From the NCBI GenBank assembly GCA_026388095.1, contig JAPLKL010000079.1, positions 1 through 64,000 of the forward strand: 64,000 bases of DNA. The letters run 5' to 3'. This DNA comes from Elusimicrobiota bacterium. GTDB taxonomy: Bacteria; Elusimicrobiota; Elusimicrobia; UBA1565; UBA9628. Numbering within the stretch: the first letter of the stretch is position 1; each line of letters opens with the position of its first letter. A program made the position numbers and the translations under genes. Shown here piece by piece: positions 58,027 through 64,000 of this stretch. The notes beneath the pieces are model-generated. The model had not been told where the DNA came from, ran no database searches, and saw only the letters and a list, made by a program, of their open reading frames with translations.

Positions 58027-59774
58027 CTCTGCAGCCGCAGGCGCAGAGCCTGGAGGCCGGCCCGGGCTTCCGCGTAGTCGCCCTTGAGCTCCAGGGCCTT
58101 CTCGTAGTTGGCCGAAGACTGGCGGAACAAGGCCAGCGCCCCGGCCCGGTCGCCTTCCGCGTAGATGAACTCGCCTTTCTGCTTCATGGCCAAGGCCAGG
58201 TTGTAATAGAGCTTGTAGAGGTGGGGCTCCGCCGCCGGCTCCGGCGCGAGGGCCAGAGCCTTCTCGAAGGCGTTTATGGCGCCGTCGAGGCGCCTCTGCT
58301 TGGCGAACACGATGCCGAGGTTGACCCAGGCGTCGAGGCTCTGCGGGTCGCGCTTGAGCGCCTCCTGCAGCGCCGCCTCGGCCGCGGGCAGGTCGCCCAG
58401 GCGCATGTAGGCTATGCCCAGGTTGCTGTAAGGCAGGGGCGCCCGGACCGCGGGGTTCTCGCCGCCGAGGAGGGGCTTGAGGCTCAAGGCCGCGAGGTTG
58501 AGGTCTCGCGCCTCAGCGAAGCGCCCCTGCTCCAGCCTGACCTGGCCCGCGTTGACCATGCCGCGCACCGAGCGCGGGGAGGTCTCCAGGATGCTCACGA
58601 ACAAGGTCTCGTCGCTCCGCCAAGCCCGGTTGCGGCGGATGCAGAGGCCCGCCCATACGGCCAACAGGAGGACGAGCAGGACCGTTCCGGCGCGGCGGCC
58701 GAGGTTCTGGAGCGCGAGGGCGGCCAGCAGGCAGAAGCCGACCGAGGGCAGGTAGGCGAAGCGCTCGGCCATGATCGCGCCGATGGGGATGGGGATGTTG
58801 GAGACCAGCAGGAATGCGGCCAGGAAGAAGCCGGCCGCGAAGCCCGCCTGCGGCTGGCGCCGGGACCAGCGCCACAGCCCCCAGCCGGCCGCGGCCAGGA
58901 GCAGGATGGCGGCCAGGTTGCGCGGGGCCAGGGGCCCGAGCACCGGGATGCTGTCGAAGGCGTAGTCCGCGGAGAGCGGCCAGGGCACGACGAGCAGAAG
59001 GACGTAGCGCCACGTCACGTAGAGGGCGTTGGACACGCGCGTGAACAAGGGGGAGTTGCCCAAGGGGTTGTCCAGGGGATTGACGCCCCCGGCGCCGGGC
59101 AGCCATTTGCCGATGAGCTGGTCGCGCAGGAGCATGTAGCCGGCCAGGACCGCGGCGAATAGCAAGGCGTCGCGCACCAGGCGCCGCCAGTCGATCTTCC
59201 GCCAGCCCTGGCGCAGAGCATAGACCGGGAGCAAGAACAGGAAGGAGACCGCGCTCTCCTTGGCCAGCAGGCCCAGGCCGAAGCAGGCCAGCGCCCAGGG
59301 CAGAGCGCCCGCGCCGTAGGCCCAGCAGCACAGCAGCATGAAGAGCGCGGCCAGCAGGTCCGCGCGGCCCACGATGGGGTTGAGGACCTCGGTGTGTATG
59401 GGGTGCAAGGCGAAGAGCAGTCCCGCGGCCAGAGGCGCGCCTGCGGTCCAACCCGCCGCGGCCGCGACGCGCACGACCAAGGCGGAGTTTGCCGCGTGCA
59501 GAAGCAGGTCGTTGACCCGGAAGGGCGCGGCGCGGGGGCCGTGCCAGCGCCAATCCAAGGCGAAGCTGGCCGCGGTCAGCGGCCGCCAGCCGCGGTCGTC
59601 CTTGTCCGGGAACCAGCACGGGCCGGTCCAGATGGCGGCCCACTGCTGGGCGGTCACCTTGGGGTTCTCCACAATCACGCGGCGGTCGTCGAAGGAGAAG
59701 CCGTTGGGCAAGGAGTTGGCGAAGCCCGCCGCCACCGCGGCCGCGAGCAAGGCGGGCTCAAGCCAGCGGCGCAT
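58023..59774 (-). CDS. TMTC-like membrane protein with TPR domain
   Basis: The 583-residue protein has about ten membrane segments, then five or so TPR units (from about residue 405: VRGMVNAGQVRLEQGRFAEARD, LPYSNLGIAYMRLGDLPAAEAALQEALKRDP, AWVNLGIVFAKQRRLDGAINAFEKAL). The first loop holds FDDRRVIVENPKV and the second HPIHTEVLNPIVGRADLLAA, both typical of TMTC/GT39-like O-mannosyltransferase-type proteins. It probably transfers a sugar from a polyprenyl carrier to a protein or glycan. It overlaps the flippase gene by 17 bases. Confidence 0.85.
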   Translation of the reverse strand: MRRWLEPALLAAAVAAGFANSLPNGFSFDDRRVIVENPKVTAQQWAAIWTGPCWFPDKDDRGWRPLTAASFALDWRWHGPRAAPFRVNDLLLHAANSALVVRVAAAAGWTAGAPLAAGLLFALHPIHTEVLNPIVGRADLLAALFMLLCCWAYGAGALPWALACFGLGLLAKESAVSFLFLLPVYALRQGWRKIDWRRLVRDALLFAAVLAGYMLLRDQLIGKWLPGAGGVNPLDNPLGNSPLFTRVSNALYVTWRYVLLLVVPWPLSADYAFDSIPVLGPLAPRNLAAILLLAAAGWGLWRWSRRQPQAGFAAGFFLAAFLLVSNIPIPIGAIMAERFAYLPSVGFCLLAALALQNLGRRAGTVLLVLLLAVWAGLCIRRNRAWRSDETLFVSILETSPRSVRGMVNAGQVRLEQGRFAEARDLNLAALSLKPLLGGENPAVRAPLPYSNLGIAYMRLGDLPAAEAALQEALKRDPQSLDAWVNLGIVFAKQRRLDGAINAFEKALALAPEPAAEPHLYKLYYNLALAMKQKGEFIYAEGDRAGALALFRQSSANYEKALELKGDYAEARAGLQALRLRLQR

Positions 59775-61059
59775 GCCCGCTCCAGAGGCCGAGGCGGGCT
59801 ATGCCGCGGCCGTAATAGAGGACGCCGCAGAGCAGGCCGGCGCCCAAGGCCGCGCCCGCTCCGGCCAGCCCCCAGCGCGGGATGGCCAGCAGCCCAACGA
59901 CGAGCTGGACCGCGGCGGTCAGGAAGCCGCCTTGCATCGCGATCCGGACTCCGTCCGAATCCCGGGCGGCCAGGACCTGCCCGAGGAGCTCCTTGGCCGC
60001 GAACAGCGCGGCGCCGGCCGAAAACAGCGCCAGCCAGTCCCAGCGCACGGGATAGGCGGGCCCGAAGAGCGCGAGGAACAGCGCGCCCGAGGCCAGGAAA
60101 GCGGGCAGGCAGAGCGCCAAGGCCCACGGCGCGGCGCGGCGCAGCATGGCCCAGGCCCAAGCCTGCGCCTCGTCTCCGCAGGCCGCCGGGAACAGCACCG
60201 TGGACAGTATCCCGCAGAGGGCCATGGCCACCATGACCGTGCCGGTGTAATAGGCGCCGAAGAGGCCTACCTCATCGCCGGTGTGGAAGTAGTTGAGGAG
60301 CAGTCTTCCGGTCGCGAGTATGAGGACCGAGGAGACCGTCCACAATGTGGCCAACTGGCCGTACTCGAGCAGAGGCCGACAGGAGGCGGCGGAGGGCGGC
60401 GCCAGCGCGAGGCGCGGCCAAGCCCGGATGCAGAACAGGGCGCCCAGGATGAAGGCCAGGCTCAGAGCCAGCATGACCGAGCCGTAGCTCGGCCGGGCCG
60501 CCAGAAAGGCCAGGGCCAAAGCCAAAGCCGCGACCTGGTAGAGGGCTTCGGCCAAGCCCCGGTTCTTGAAGTCCGAGTGCCCCACGAGCACGCTGCCGCA
60601 CAGGATGAAGAGCCCCAGAGTCGAGCTGCGGAGCATGGCCCAGAAGACGAGGCCGGCAGGCATGCGCAGGCCGGCGGCCGCGAAATGGCCCAGCAGGCAG
60701 ACCAGCAGCCAGAGCGCGGCCGAGAGCAAGCCGAAGAGGGTGAACGCGGCGGACACGGCCTCGCCTTGCTTCTCCGGCTCCGGGGAGTCGGCCAGGCGCT
60801 TGACCAAAGTGGCGGGGATGCCCAATGTGGCGATGAGGGCCAGGATGTCCGAGACCGCTATGGCCAGGTGCACATTGCCGTACTGGGCGGGGCCCAGCCC
60901 GCGGCCCGCCGCCACATGCAGGGCCAGGCTGGCCAGGCGCGCCGCGGAGAAGCCGGCCGCGGTCCAGGCCAGGCCGCCGAGGAGCAGCCCATGCCGCGAA
61001 GGAGGCTGTTCTATGGAATCAACAAATATGTTATTCAAATATGTTATTGATGTTACCAA
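59758..61059 (-). CDS. Wzx/MATE-like polysaccharide flippase
   Basis: The 433-residue protein has about 12-14 membrane segments and begins its conserved part with GGLAWTAAGFSAARLASLALHVAAGRGLGPAQYGNVHLAIA, characteristic of O-antigen/teichoic-acid flippases that move lipid-linked sugars across the inner membrane. The start is uncertain: TTG 61059 and TTG 61038 are the only candidates before the first helix, and either overlaps the divergent GT4 start at 61013. TATATA sits four bases before TTG 61059, which would make the message leaderless. Confidence 0.82.
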   Translation of the reverse strand: MVTSITYLNNIFVDSIEQPPSRHGLLLGGLAWTAAGFSAARLASLALHVAAGRGLGPAQYGNVHLAIAVSDILALIATLGIPATLVKRLADSPEPEKQGEAVSAAFTLFGLLSAALWLLVCLLGHFAAAGLRMPAGLVFWAMLRSSTLGLFILCGSVLVGHSDFKNRGLAEALYQVAALALALAFLAARPSYGSVMLALSLAFILGALFCIRAWPRLALAPPSAASCRPLLEYGQLATLWTVSSVLILATGRLLLNYFHTGDEVGLFGAYYTGTVMVAMALCGILSTVLFPAACGDEAQAWAWAMLRRAAPWALALCLPAFLASGALFLALFGPAYPVRWDWLALFSAGAALFAAKELLGQVLAARDSDGVRIAMQGGFLTAAVQLVVGLLAIPRWGLAGAGAALGAGLLCGVLYYGRGIARLGLWSGHAPLA

Positions 61060-62233
61060 GTTCTATATAGACGGGAGAATAGTGCAGAGAGCGTGCAGAC
61101 GGATCCTCTTCGTGATCCCGACCTTGGGCGGCGGGGGGGCCGAGCAGATCTTGATCCGCTGGCTGGACCATTGGAAGGCCCATCCGCTCCGGAAGGGCAT
61201 GGAGCCCGTGGTGGTCTTCTCCATCGGCAAGGCGGGCCCCTATGTGGAGGACCTGGACCCGGCCATACCGACTTATGAGCTGGGCCAGAACCCGGAGTCC
61301 GCCCTGCCCGCGGACATCCTGGCCGCGGCTTGGTCCCTGTCCCGCATCTACCACCGCCTCAAGCCCGACCTGGTGGTCAGCCTCATCGCGCACGCCAACA
61401 TCATGGCTTTGCTGGCCGCCCGGCTTTTCCGGCCTTCCACCCCGGTCGTGATCTGCGAGCACACGCATCTGAGCACCAACATCCGGGATTTCTTCCCGTG
61501 GGCCCATCCTTTGCTGAGGGCGCTGATCCGGCGGCTCTATCCCTCGGCGCGCCGCGTGGTGGCCGTGTCCCAGGGCGTCAAGTCGGACCTGGTCGAGAGC
61601 TTCGGCCTGGACCCGGCACGGGTCAGCGTGGTCTACAATCCCGTGGACACCGAGGAGGTGCGGCGCCACGCCCGGCCCGACCTCGCGCCGGGCCGCGCCC
61701 CGACGATACTGGGCCTGGGCCGGATGTTCAAGCAGAAGGGGTTCCGCCACCTCATCGCGGCTTTGGCTTTGGTGCGCCGCGAGGTCGACGCCCGGCTCAC
61801 CTTGGTCGGAGACGGCCCCTTGCGCGCGGAGCTCGAGGCGCAGGCCGCGCGCATGGGCCTGGGCGGCGTGGTGCGCTTCACCGGCTACCAGAAGAACCCT
61901 CTGCCCTTTCTGGCCGAGGCCTCGGTCTTCGCCTTGCCCTCGATCTACGAGGGCTTCGGCATCGTCCTGCTCGAGGCCATGGCCGCCGGGGTCCCGGTGG
62001 TGGCCACGCGCTGCCCGTCGGGGCCGGATGAGATCATCGAAGACGGCAGCAGCGGGCTGCTGGTGCCGGTGCGCGACGAGCGGGCCATGGCCGACGCCAT
62101 CCTGCGCGTGCTGCGCGAGCCGGACCTGCGCCAACGACTATCCGAGGGGGGGATGCGCCGGGCCGAGGATTTCAGCATGTCCGCGCACATGGCCGGCTAC
62201 GAGCGCGTCTTTTCCGAGGTCATGGCCCCGTGA
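61013..62233 (+). CDS. GT4-family glycosyltransferase
   Basis: The 406-residue retaining enzyme has a GT-B fold with the N-terminal RRILFVIPTLGGGGAEQILIRWL and the C-terminal GT4 signatures LGLGRMFKQKGFRHLIAAL and ALPSIYEGFGIVLLEAMAAGVPVVAT (EGFGIVLLE). The likely donor is an NDP-hexose. ATG 61013 is chosen because GAAGGAGG lies eight bases upstream; a shorter start at 61028 also exists. The first 25 residues, A+T-rich and encoded by a 13-base tandem repeat, are not conserved. It overlaps the next gene by four bases. Confidence 0.9.
   Translation: MESTNMLFKYVIDVTKFYIDGRIVQRACRRILFVIPTLGGGGAEQILIRWLDHWKAHPLRKGMEPVVVFSIGKAGPYVEDLDPAIPTYELGQNPESALPADILAAAWSLSRIYHRLKPDLVVSLIAHANIMALLAARLFRPSTPVVICEHTHLSTNIRDFFPWAHPLLRALIRRLYPSARRVVAVSQGVKSDLVESFGLDPARVSVVYNPVDTEEVRRHARPDLAPGRAPTILGLGRMFKQKGFRHLIAALALVRREVDARLTLVGDGPLRAELEAQAARMGLGGVVRFTGYQKNPLPFLAEASVFALPSIYEGFGIVLLEAMAAGVPVVATRCPSGPDEIIEDGSSGLLVPVRDERAMADAILRVLREPDLRQRLSEGGMRRAEDFSMSAHMAGYERVFSEVMAP
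61023..61048. repeat. Tandem 13-base direct repeat at a divergent gene start
   Basis: CAAATATGTTATT occurs twice in a row, at 61023-61035 and 61036-61048, in the only A+T-rich patch between the divergent flippase and GT4 genes. It could be a regulator site or a slippage product. Confidence 0.6.
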
Positions 62234-63318
62234 GCCGGGTCTGCGCCAGCGTGCTGGTCCGCAACGGGCGCGACGTGGTGGAGCCGTGCCTGGAGAGCCT
62301 CCTCCGGCAGAAGCTTCCGGGCGGCAGCGTCGAGATCGTGGCGCTGGACAACGGCTCAGAGGACGGCTCCGGGGCGTTTCTGCGCAAGCTGCAGAAGCGC
62401 TGGCCCCGGCTCATCGTGAAGTCGAGCCCGGCCAACATGGGCTTTGCTCCCGGGCACAACGCGGTGCTCAAAGAGAACGCCCAACGCTATGACTATTTCC
62501 TGCTCGTCAACCAGGACGCGCGCCTTGAGGGCGAGGACTGCCTGGCCCGCCTCGTTGAAGCGGCGCGGAAACTGGGCGATGAGGCCTTGATCCAGCCCTT
62601 GGTGCTCGACCTCTCGGGCCGGCCGGTCTCGGCCGGCCTGGAGCTGGCCTACACCGGGGCCGCGGCCCCGACTTTGGAGCCGGTGCAAAGCGGCGGCAGC
62701 GCGCCCGTGGAGATCGCGGCCGTTCACGCGGTGGTCCTGCTCATCAGCCGCAGGGCGCTGGACAAAGTCGGATTTTTGGAGGACTCGTATTTCGCCTACC
62801 ATGAGGACGTGGAATATTCTCTGCGCGCCAGACTGCACGGGGTGAGGTCGTGGTGCGTGCCGTCTGCGCGGGCCTTCCACGACCAGCTTCCCGAGCGGTT
62901 CCGGAAGAATTTTTTCGCGCAGTATCTGATGGAGCGCAACCGCTACCGCTACCTGCTGAGCTACTTCAGCTGGCCGCTTTTGCTGGCGCTCTTGCCCGCT
63001 TTGCTCGTTCAGGAAGCGGCCATGCTGGCCTGGTTCGGGCTGTGCGGGAATCTGGCCGGAAAATCGCGCGGCTGGAAAGAGACGGCCTTGGACTGGGACC
63101 GGATCATGGCCCTGCGCCGGGCGGGCCGGGAGCTTCTGCGAGTCTCCGCGTTCCGACGGGATTTCTACCTCGCCCACGGCTCCGGCGTGGGCGCGCGCCG
63201 CATCCTTGCCGACCCGGGTTATCCGCTCTGGGCCAAGGCCGGGACCCTGTTGGTCTCAGGCTTCCTGCGCCTCTACGGCGGCGTGTACAAGCTGCTGGTT
63301 TTGGCCGCCTGCCGTTAG
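62230..63318 (+). CDS. GT2-family glycosyltransferase (rhamnosyltransferase-like)
   Basis: The 362-residue enzyme reads VCASVLVRNGRDVVEPCLESLLRQ, EIVALDNGSEDGSGAF, ANMGFAPGHN, the DxD-like LVNQDARL and YFAYHEDVEYSLRARLHG, the pattern of WcaE/RfbF-type transferases. A hydrophobic C-terminal region (about 240-280) suggests membrane contact. The start is GTG 62230, overlapping the GT4 stop. A strong hairpin 19 bases after its stop may end the transcript. Confidence 0.9.
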   Translation: MSRVCASVLVRNGRDVVEPCLESLLRQKLPGGSVEIVALDNGSEDGSGAFLRKLQKRWPRLIVKSSPANMGFAPGHNAVLKENAQRYDYFLLVNQDARLEGEDCLARLVEAARKLGDEALIQPLVLDLSGRPVSAGLELAYTGAAAPTLEPVQSGGSAPVEIAAVHAVVLLISRRALDKVGFLEDSYFAYHEDVEYSLRARLHGVRSWCVPSARAFHDQLPERFRKNFFAQYLMERNRYRYLLSYFSWPLLLALLPALLVQEAAMLAWFGLCGNLAGKSRGWKETALDWDRIMALRRAGRELLRVSAFRRDFYLAHGSGVGARRILADPGYPLWAKAGTLLVSGFLRLYGGVYKLLVLAACR

Positions 63319-63336
63319 CTCCCTACCCGTCACTGT

Positions 63337-63356
63337 CGCGAGCGTCAACGCTCGCG
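63337..63356 (+). terminator. Hairpin after the last glycosyltransferase gene
   Basis: CGCGAGCGT and ACGCTCGCG pair around CA, a very stable stem 19 bases after the stop. The following bases (AAACTATTTATAG) are A+T-rich but lack a T run, so termination may be partial or the role may be message protection. Confidence 0.5.
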
Positions 63357-63393
63357 AAACTATTTATAGTCCTATCTATAAAATACTCGCGAA

Positions 63394-63438
63394 TGTGACA
63401 AAAATGTCATTGACAAACATAGCAGCCGGGGCTAACCT
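63394..63438 (+). promoter_or_regulatory. CRP-like site and promoter, second copy
   Basis: TGTGACAAAAATGTCA (63394-63409) abuts TTGACA (63410-63415) with TAACCT (63433-63438) after 17 bases, the same layout as at 49609-49653; 18 of 22 bases match across the site and -35 box. The next plus-strand bases run antisense to the gene at 63531-63887, so its target is unclear. Confidence 0.5.
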
Positions 63439-63530
63439 TCCGTATTGGTGTTTGTTATACCGGAATAGCCATTTTCATGCTTTGCAGACCAGCCGCGCTG
63501 CTATCGGTTATCTCCGTCGAAGCGGGGCGT

Positions 63531-63887
63531 CTATTTCTTGCGTTCAAACAACCCCCTGGACAAGCGCCGGTTGTTGCGGACGCTGAACCGGTTCAAGGCC
63601 CGGTCCTCGGTCGCCTCGGCGATCTTGTTGAAATCCGCGTTGCGCCTGACGAGGTCGGTCACGAAGCGCCTGTCGATCGCCGCCCATTTGGGGTCCATGG
63701 CCTCGATCTCCTCGTCGAGGCGCGCGACGGCCGCGTCGATCCTGCGGTCCAGACGCTCGACGGCCTGATGCAGTTTGTAGTCCAACTTCTGGTTCATATC
63801 GTCGATCCTGCGGTGGAGGTCCGAGACGGCGACGGTAAGCTCGCGCACTCCGATCTTGAATGTGGGGGCAGCGCTGATTTTTTTCAT
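63531..63887 (-). CDS. Small coiled-coil protein of unknown function
   Basis: The 118-residue protein is almost entirely helical, with heptad patterns through VSDLHRRIDDMNQKLDYKLHQAVERLDRRIDAAVARLDEEIEAM, so a coiled-coil dimer or trimer is likely. The N terminus (MKKISAAPTFKIGV) and basic C terminus (NNRRLSRGLFERKK) are less structured. ATG 63887 is followed by a run of A bases. No family is recognised. A palindrome lies six bases upstream. Codon pattern is less G+C-rich than the core genes. Confidence 0.6.
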   Translation of the reverse strand: MKKISAAPTFKIGVRELTVAVSDLHRRIDDMNQKLDYKLHQAVERLDRRIDAAVARLDEEIEAMDPKWAAIDRRFVTDLVRRNADFNKIAEATEDRALNRFSVRNNRRLSRGLFERKK

Positions 63888-63892
63888 GGCGC

Positions 63893-63906
63893 AATGTTAC
63901 AACATT
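63893..63906. promoter_or_regulatory. Palindrome upstream of the coiled-coil gene
   Basis: AATGTTACAACATT has perfect 6-base arms around two bases and ends six bases before the start codon, a place suited to an operator. No clear promoter boxes were found around it, and nothing else is seen to the window end. Confidence 0.35.
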
Positions 63907-64000
63907 TCGAAAGTCCGAGTGGAAGTCCGCCTCCTCTGAGGGCGGCGACTCTTGAGCTTGAAAATGTAATTCCCATAACCTCTTTTTAATGTTCTACCTC

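Noticed and set aside
63477-63989. 170-codon plus-strand frame after the second CRP-like promoter
   Set aside because: It is antisense to the coiled-coil gene, which has a clear heptad pattern; the plus-strand translation has no recognisable features. A non-coding or antisense transcript remains possible.

Overview
The window is about two-thirds G+C and densely packed, with long runs of genes joined by 1-26 base overlaps. It encodes a diderm bacterium: TolC-type and beta-barrel outer-membrane proteins, lipoproteins, diaminopimelate synthesis, type IV pilus ATPases. A PPi-type phosphofructokinase, paired pilus ATPases with free-standing receiver proteins, and a bacterial microcompartment (BMC) would fit Elusimicrobiota or a neighbouring deep phylum. 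No rRNA or other marker is present, so that placement is inference. No tRNA, rRNA or CRISPR array was seen.

Layout. 1-2.8 kb: a truncated class A beta-lactamase-like protein, a small secreted protein and a GT39-like membrane protein. 2.8-9.1 kb (minus strand): Nudix hydrolase, cNMP-patatin phospholipase, fumarase, soluble histidine kinase, TrpD, TrpF. 9.3-11.6 kb: an accessory island with an A+T-richer membrane gene followed by an integron attC-like site, a HigB/HigA toxin-antitoxin pair, a CYTH protein with an apparent internal deletion, and an orphan HigA-like antitoxin sharing the pair's operator. 11.6-21.3 kb: DnaE, two receiver proteins, two PilB/GspE ATPases, a beta-barrel. The second receiver gene carries a copied piece of the dnaE 3' end. 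21.3-27.9 kb: one tight operon (PPi-PFK, HAMP protein, TolC-like, patatin, TPR, DapF, DapA). 27.9-33.2 kb (minus): TldD, a PrcB-like lipoprotein, two secreted proteins, an FkbM methyltransferase. 33.2-34.1 kb: no credible gene, but a cluster of palindromic elements.

34.1-43.4 kb is the most coherent metabolic block. A secreted 5'-nucleotidase and an acid-phosphatase-like HAD protein precede a promoter overlapped by a 19-base perfect palindrome. Then come tpiA, pduL, five kinds of shell component (two BMC-H, one BMC-T, three BMC-P), a CoA-acylating aldehyde dehydrogenase, an RpiB-like protein, deoxyribose-phosphate aldolase and two small unassigned proteins. This matches the sugar-phosphate-utilising (SPU) BMC class. 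The simplest model is that deoxyribose-5-phosphate from scavenged nucleotides is split to acetaldehyde and glyceraldehyde-3-phosphate; acetaldehyde becomes acetyl-CoA and acetyl-phosphate inside the shell, and TpiA passes the triose to glycolysis. No alcohol dehydrogenase is encoded locally to recycle NADH.

43.4-49.5 kb holds PilT, a Pro/Ala-rich protein, a DnaA-like ATPase lacking the DNA-binding domain, and a GAF histidine kinase, all nearly overlapping: a candidate uncharacterised pilus-control module. 49.6-52.9 kb has a CRP-like site plus promoter, a structured leader, a PorV-like gene broken by one in-frame stop, two VapBC-type modules and a third PIN toxin with no start codon or antitoxin. 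52.9-63.3 kb is a surface glycan region: an STT3-like transferase fused to a periplasmic foldase-like domain, a methyltransferase, three glycosyltransferases, a TMTC-like TPR membrane protein and a flippase.

Recurrent small elements are the other theme: a 44-base hairpin repeat with a compensatory base-pair change (one copy inside a kinase gene), a 99-base foldback element in two copies, a 23-base-arm inverted repeat inside the BMC operon, two near-identical CRP-like promoter units, and a shared ECF-like motif upstream of two antitoxin genes.
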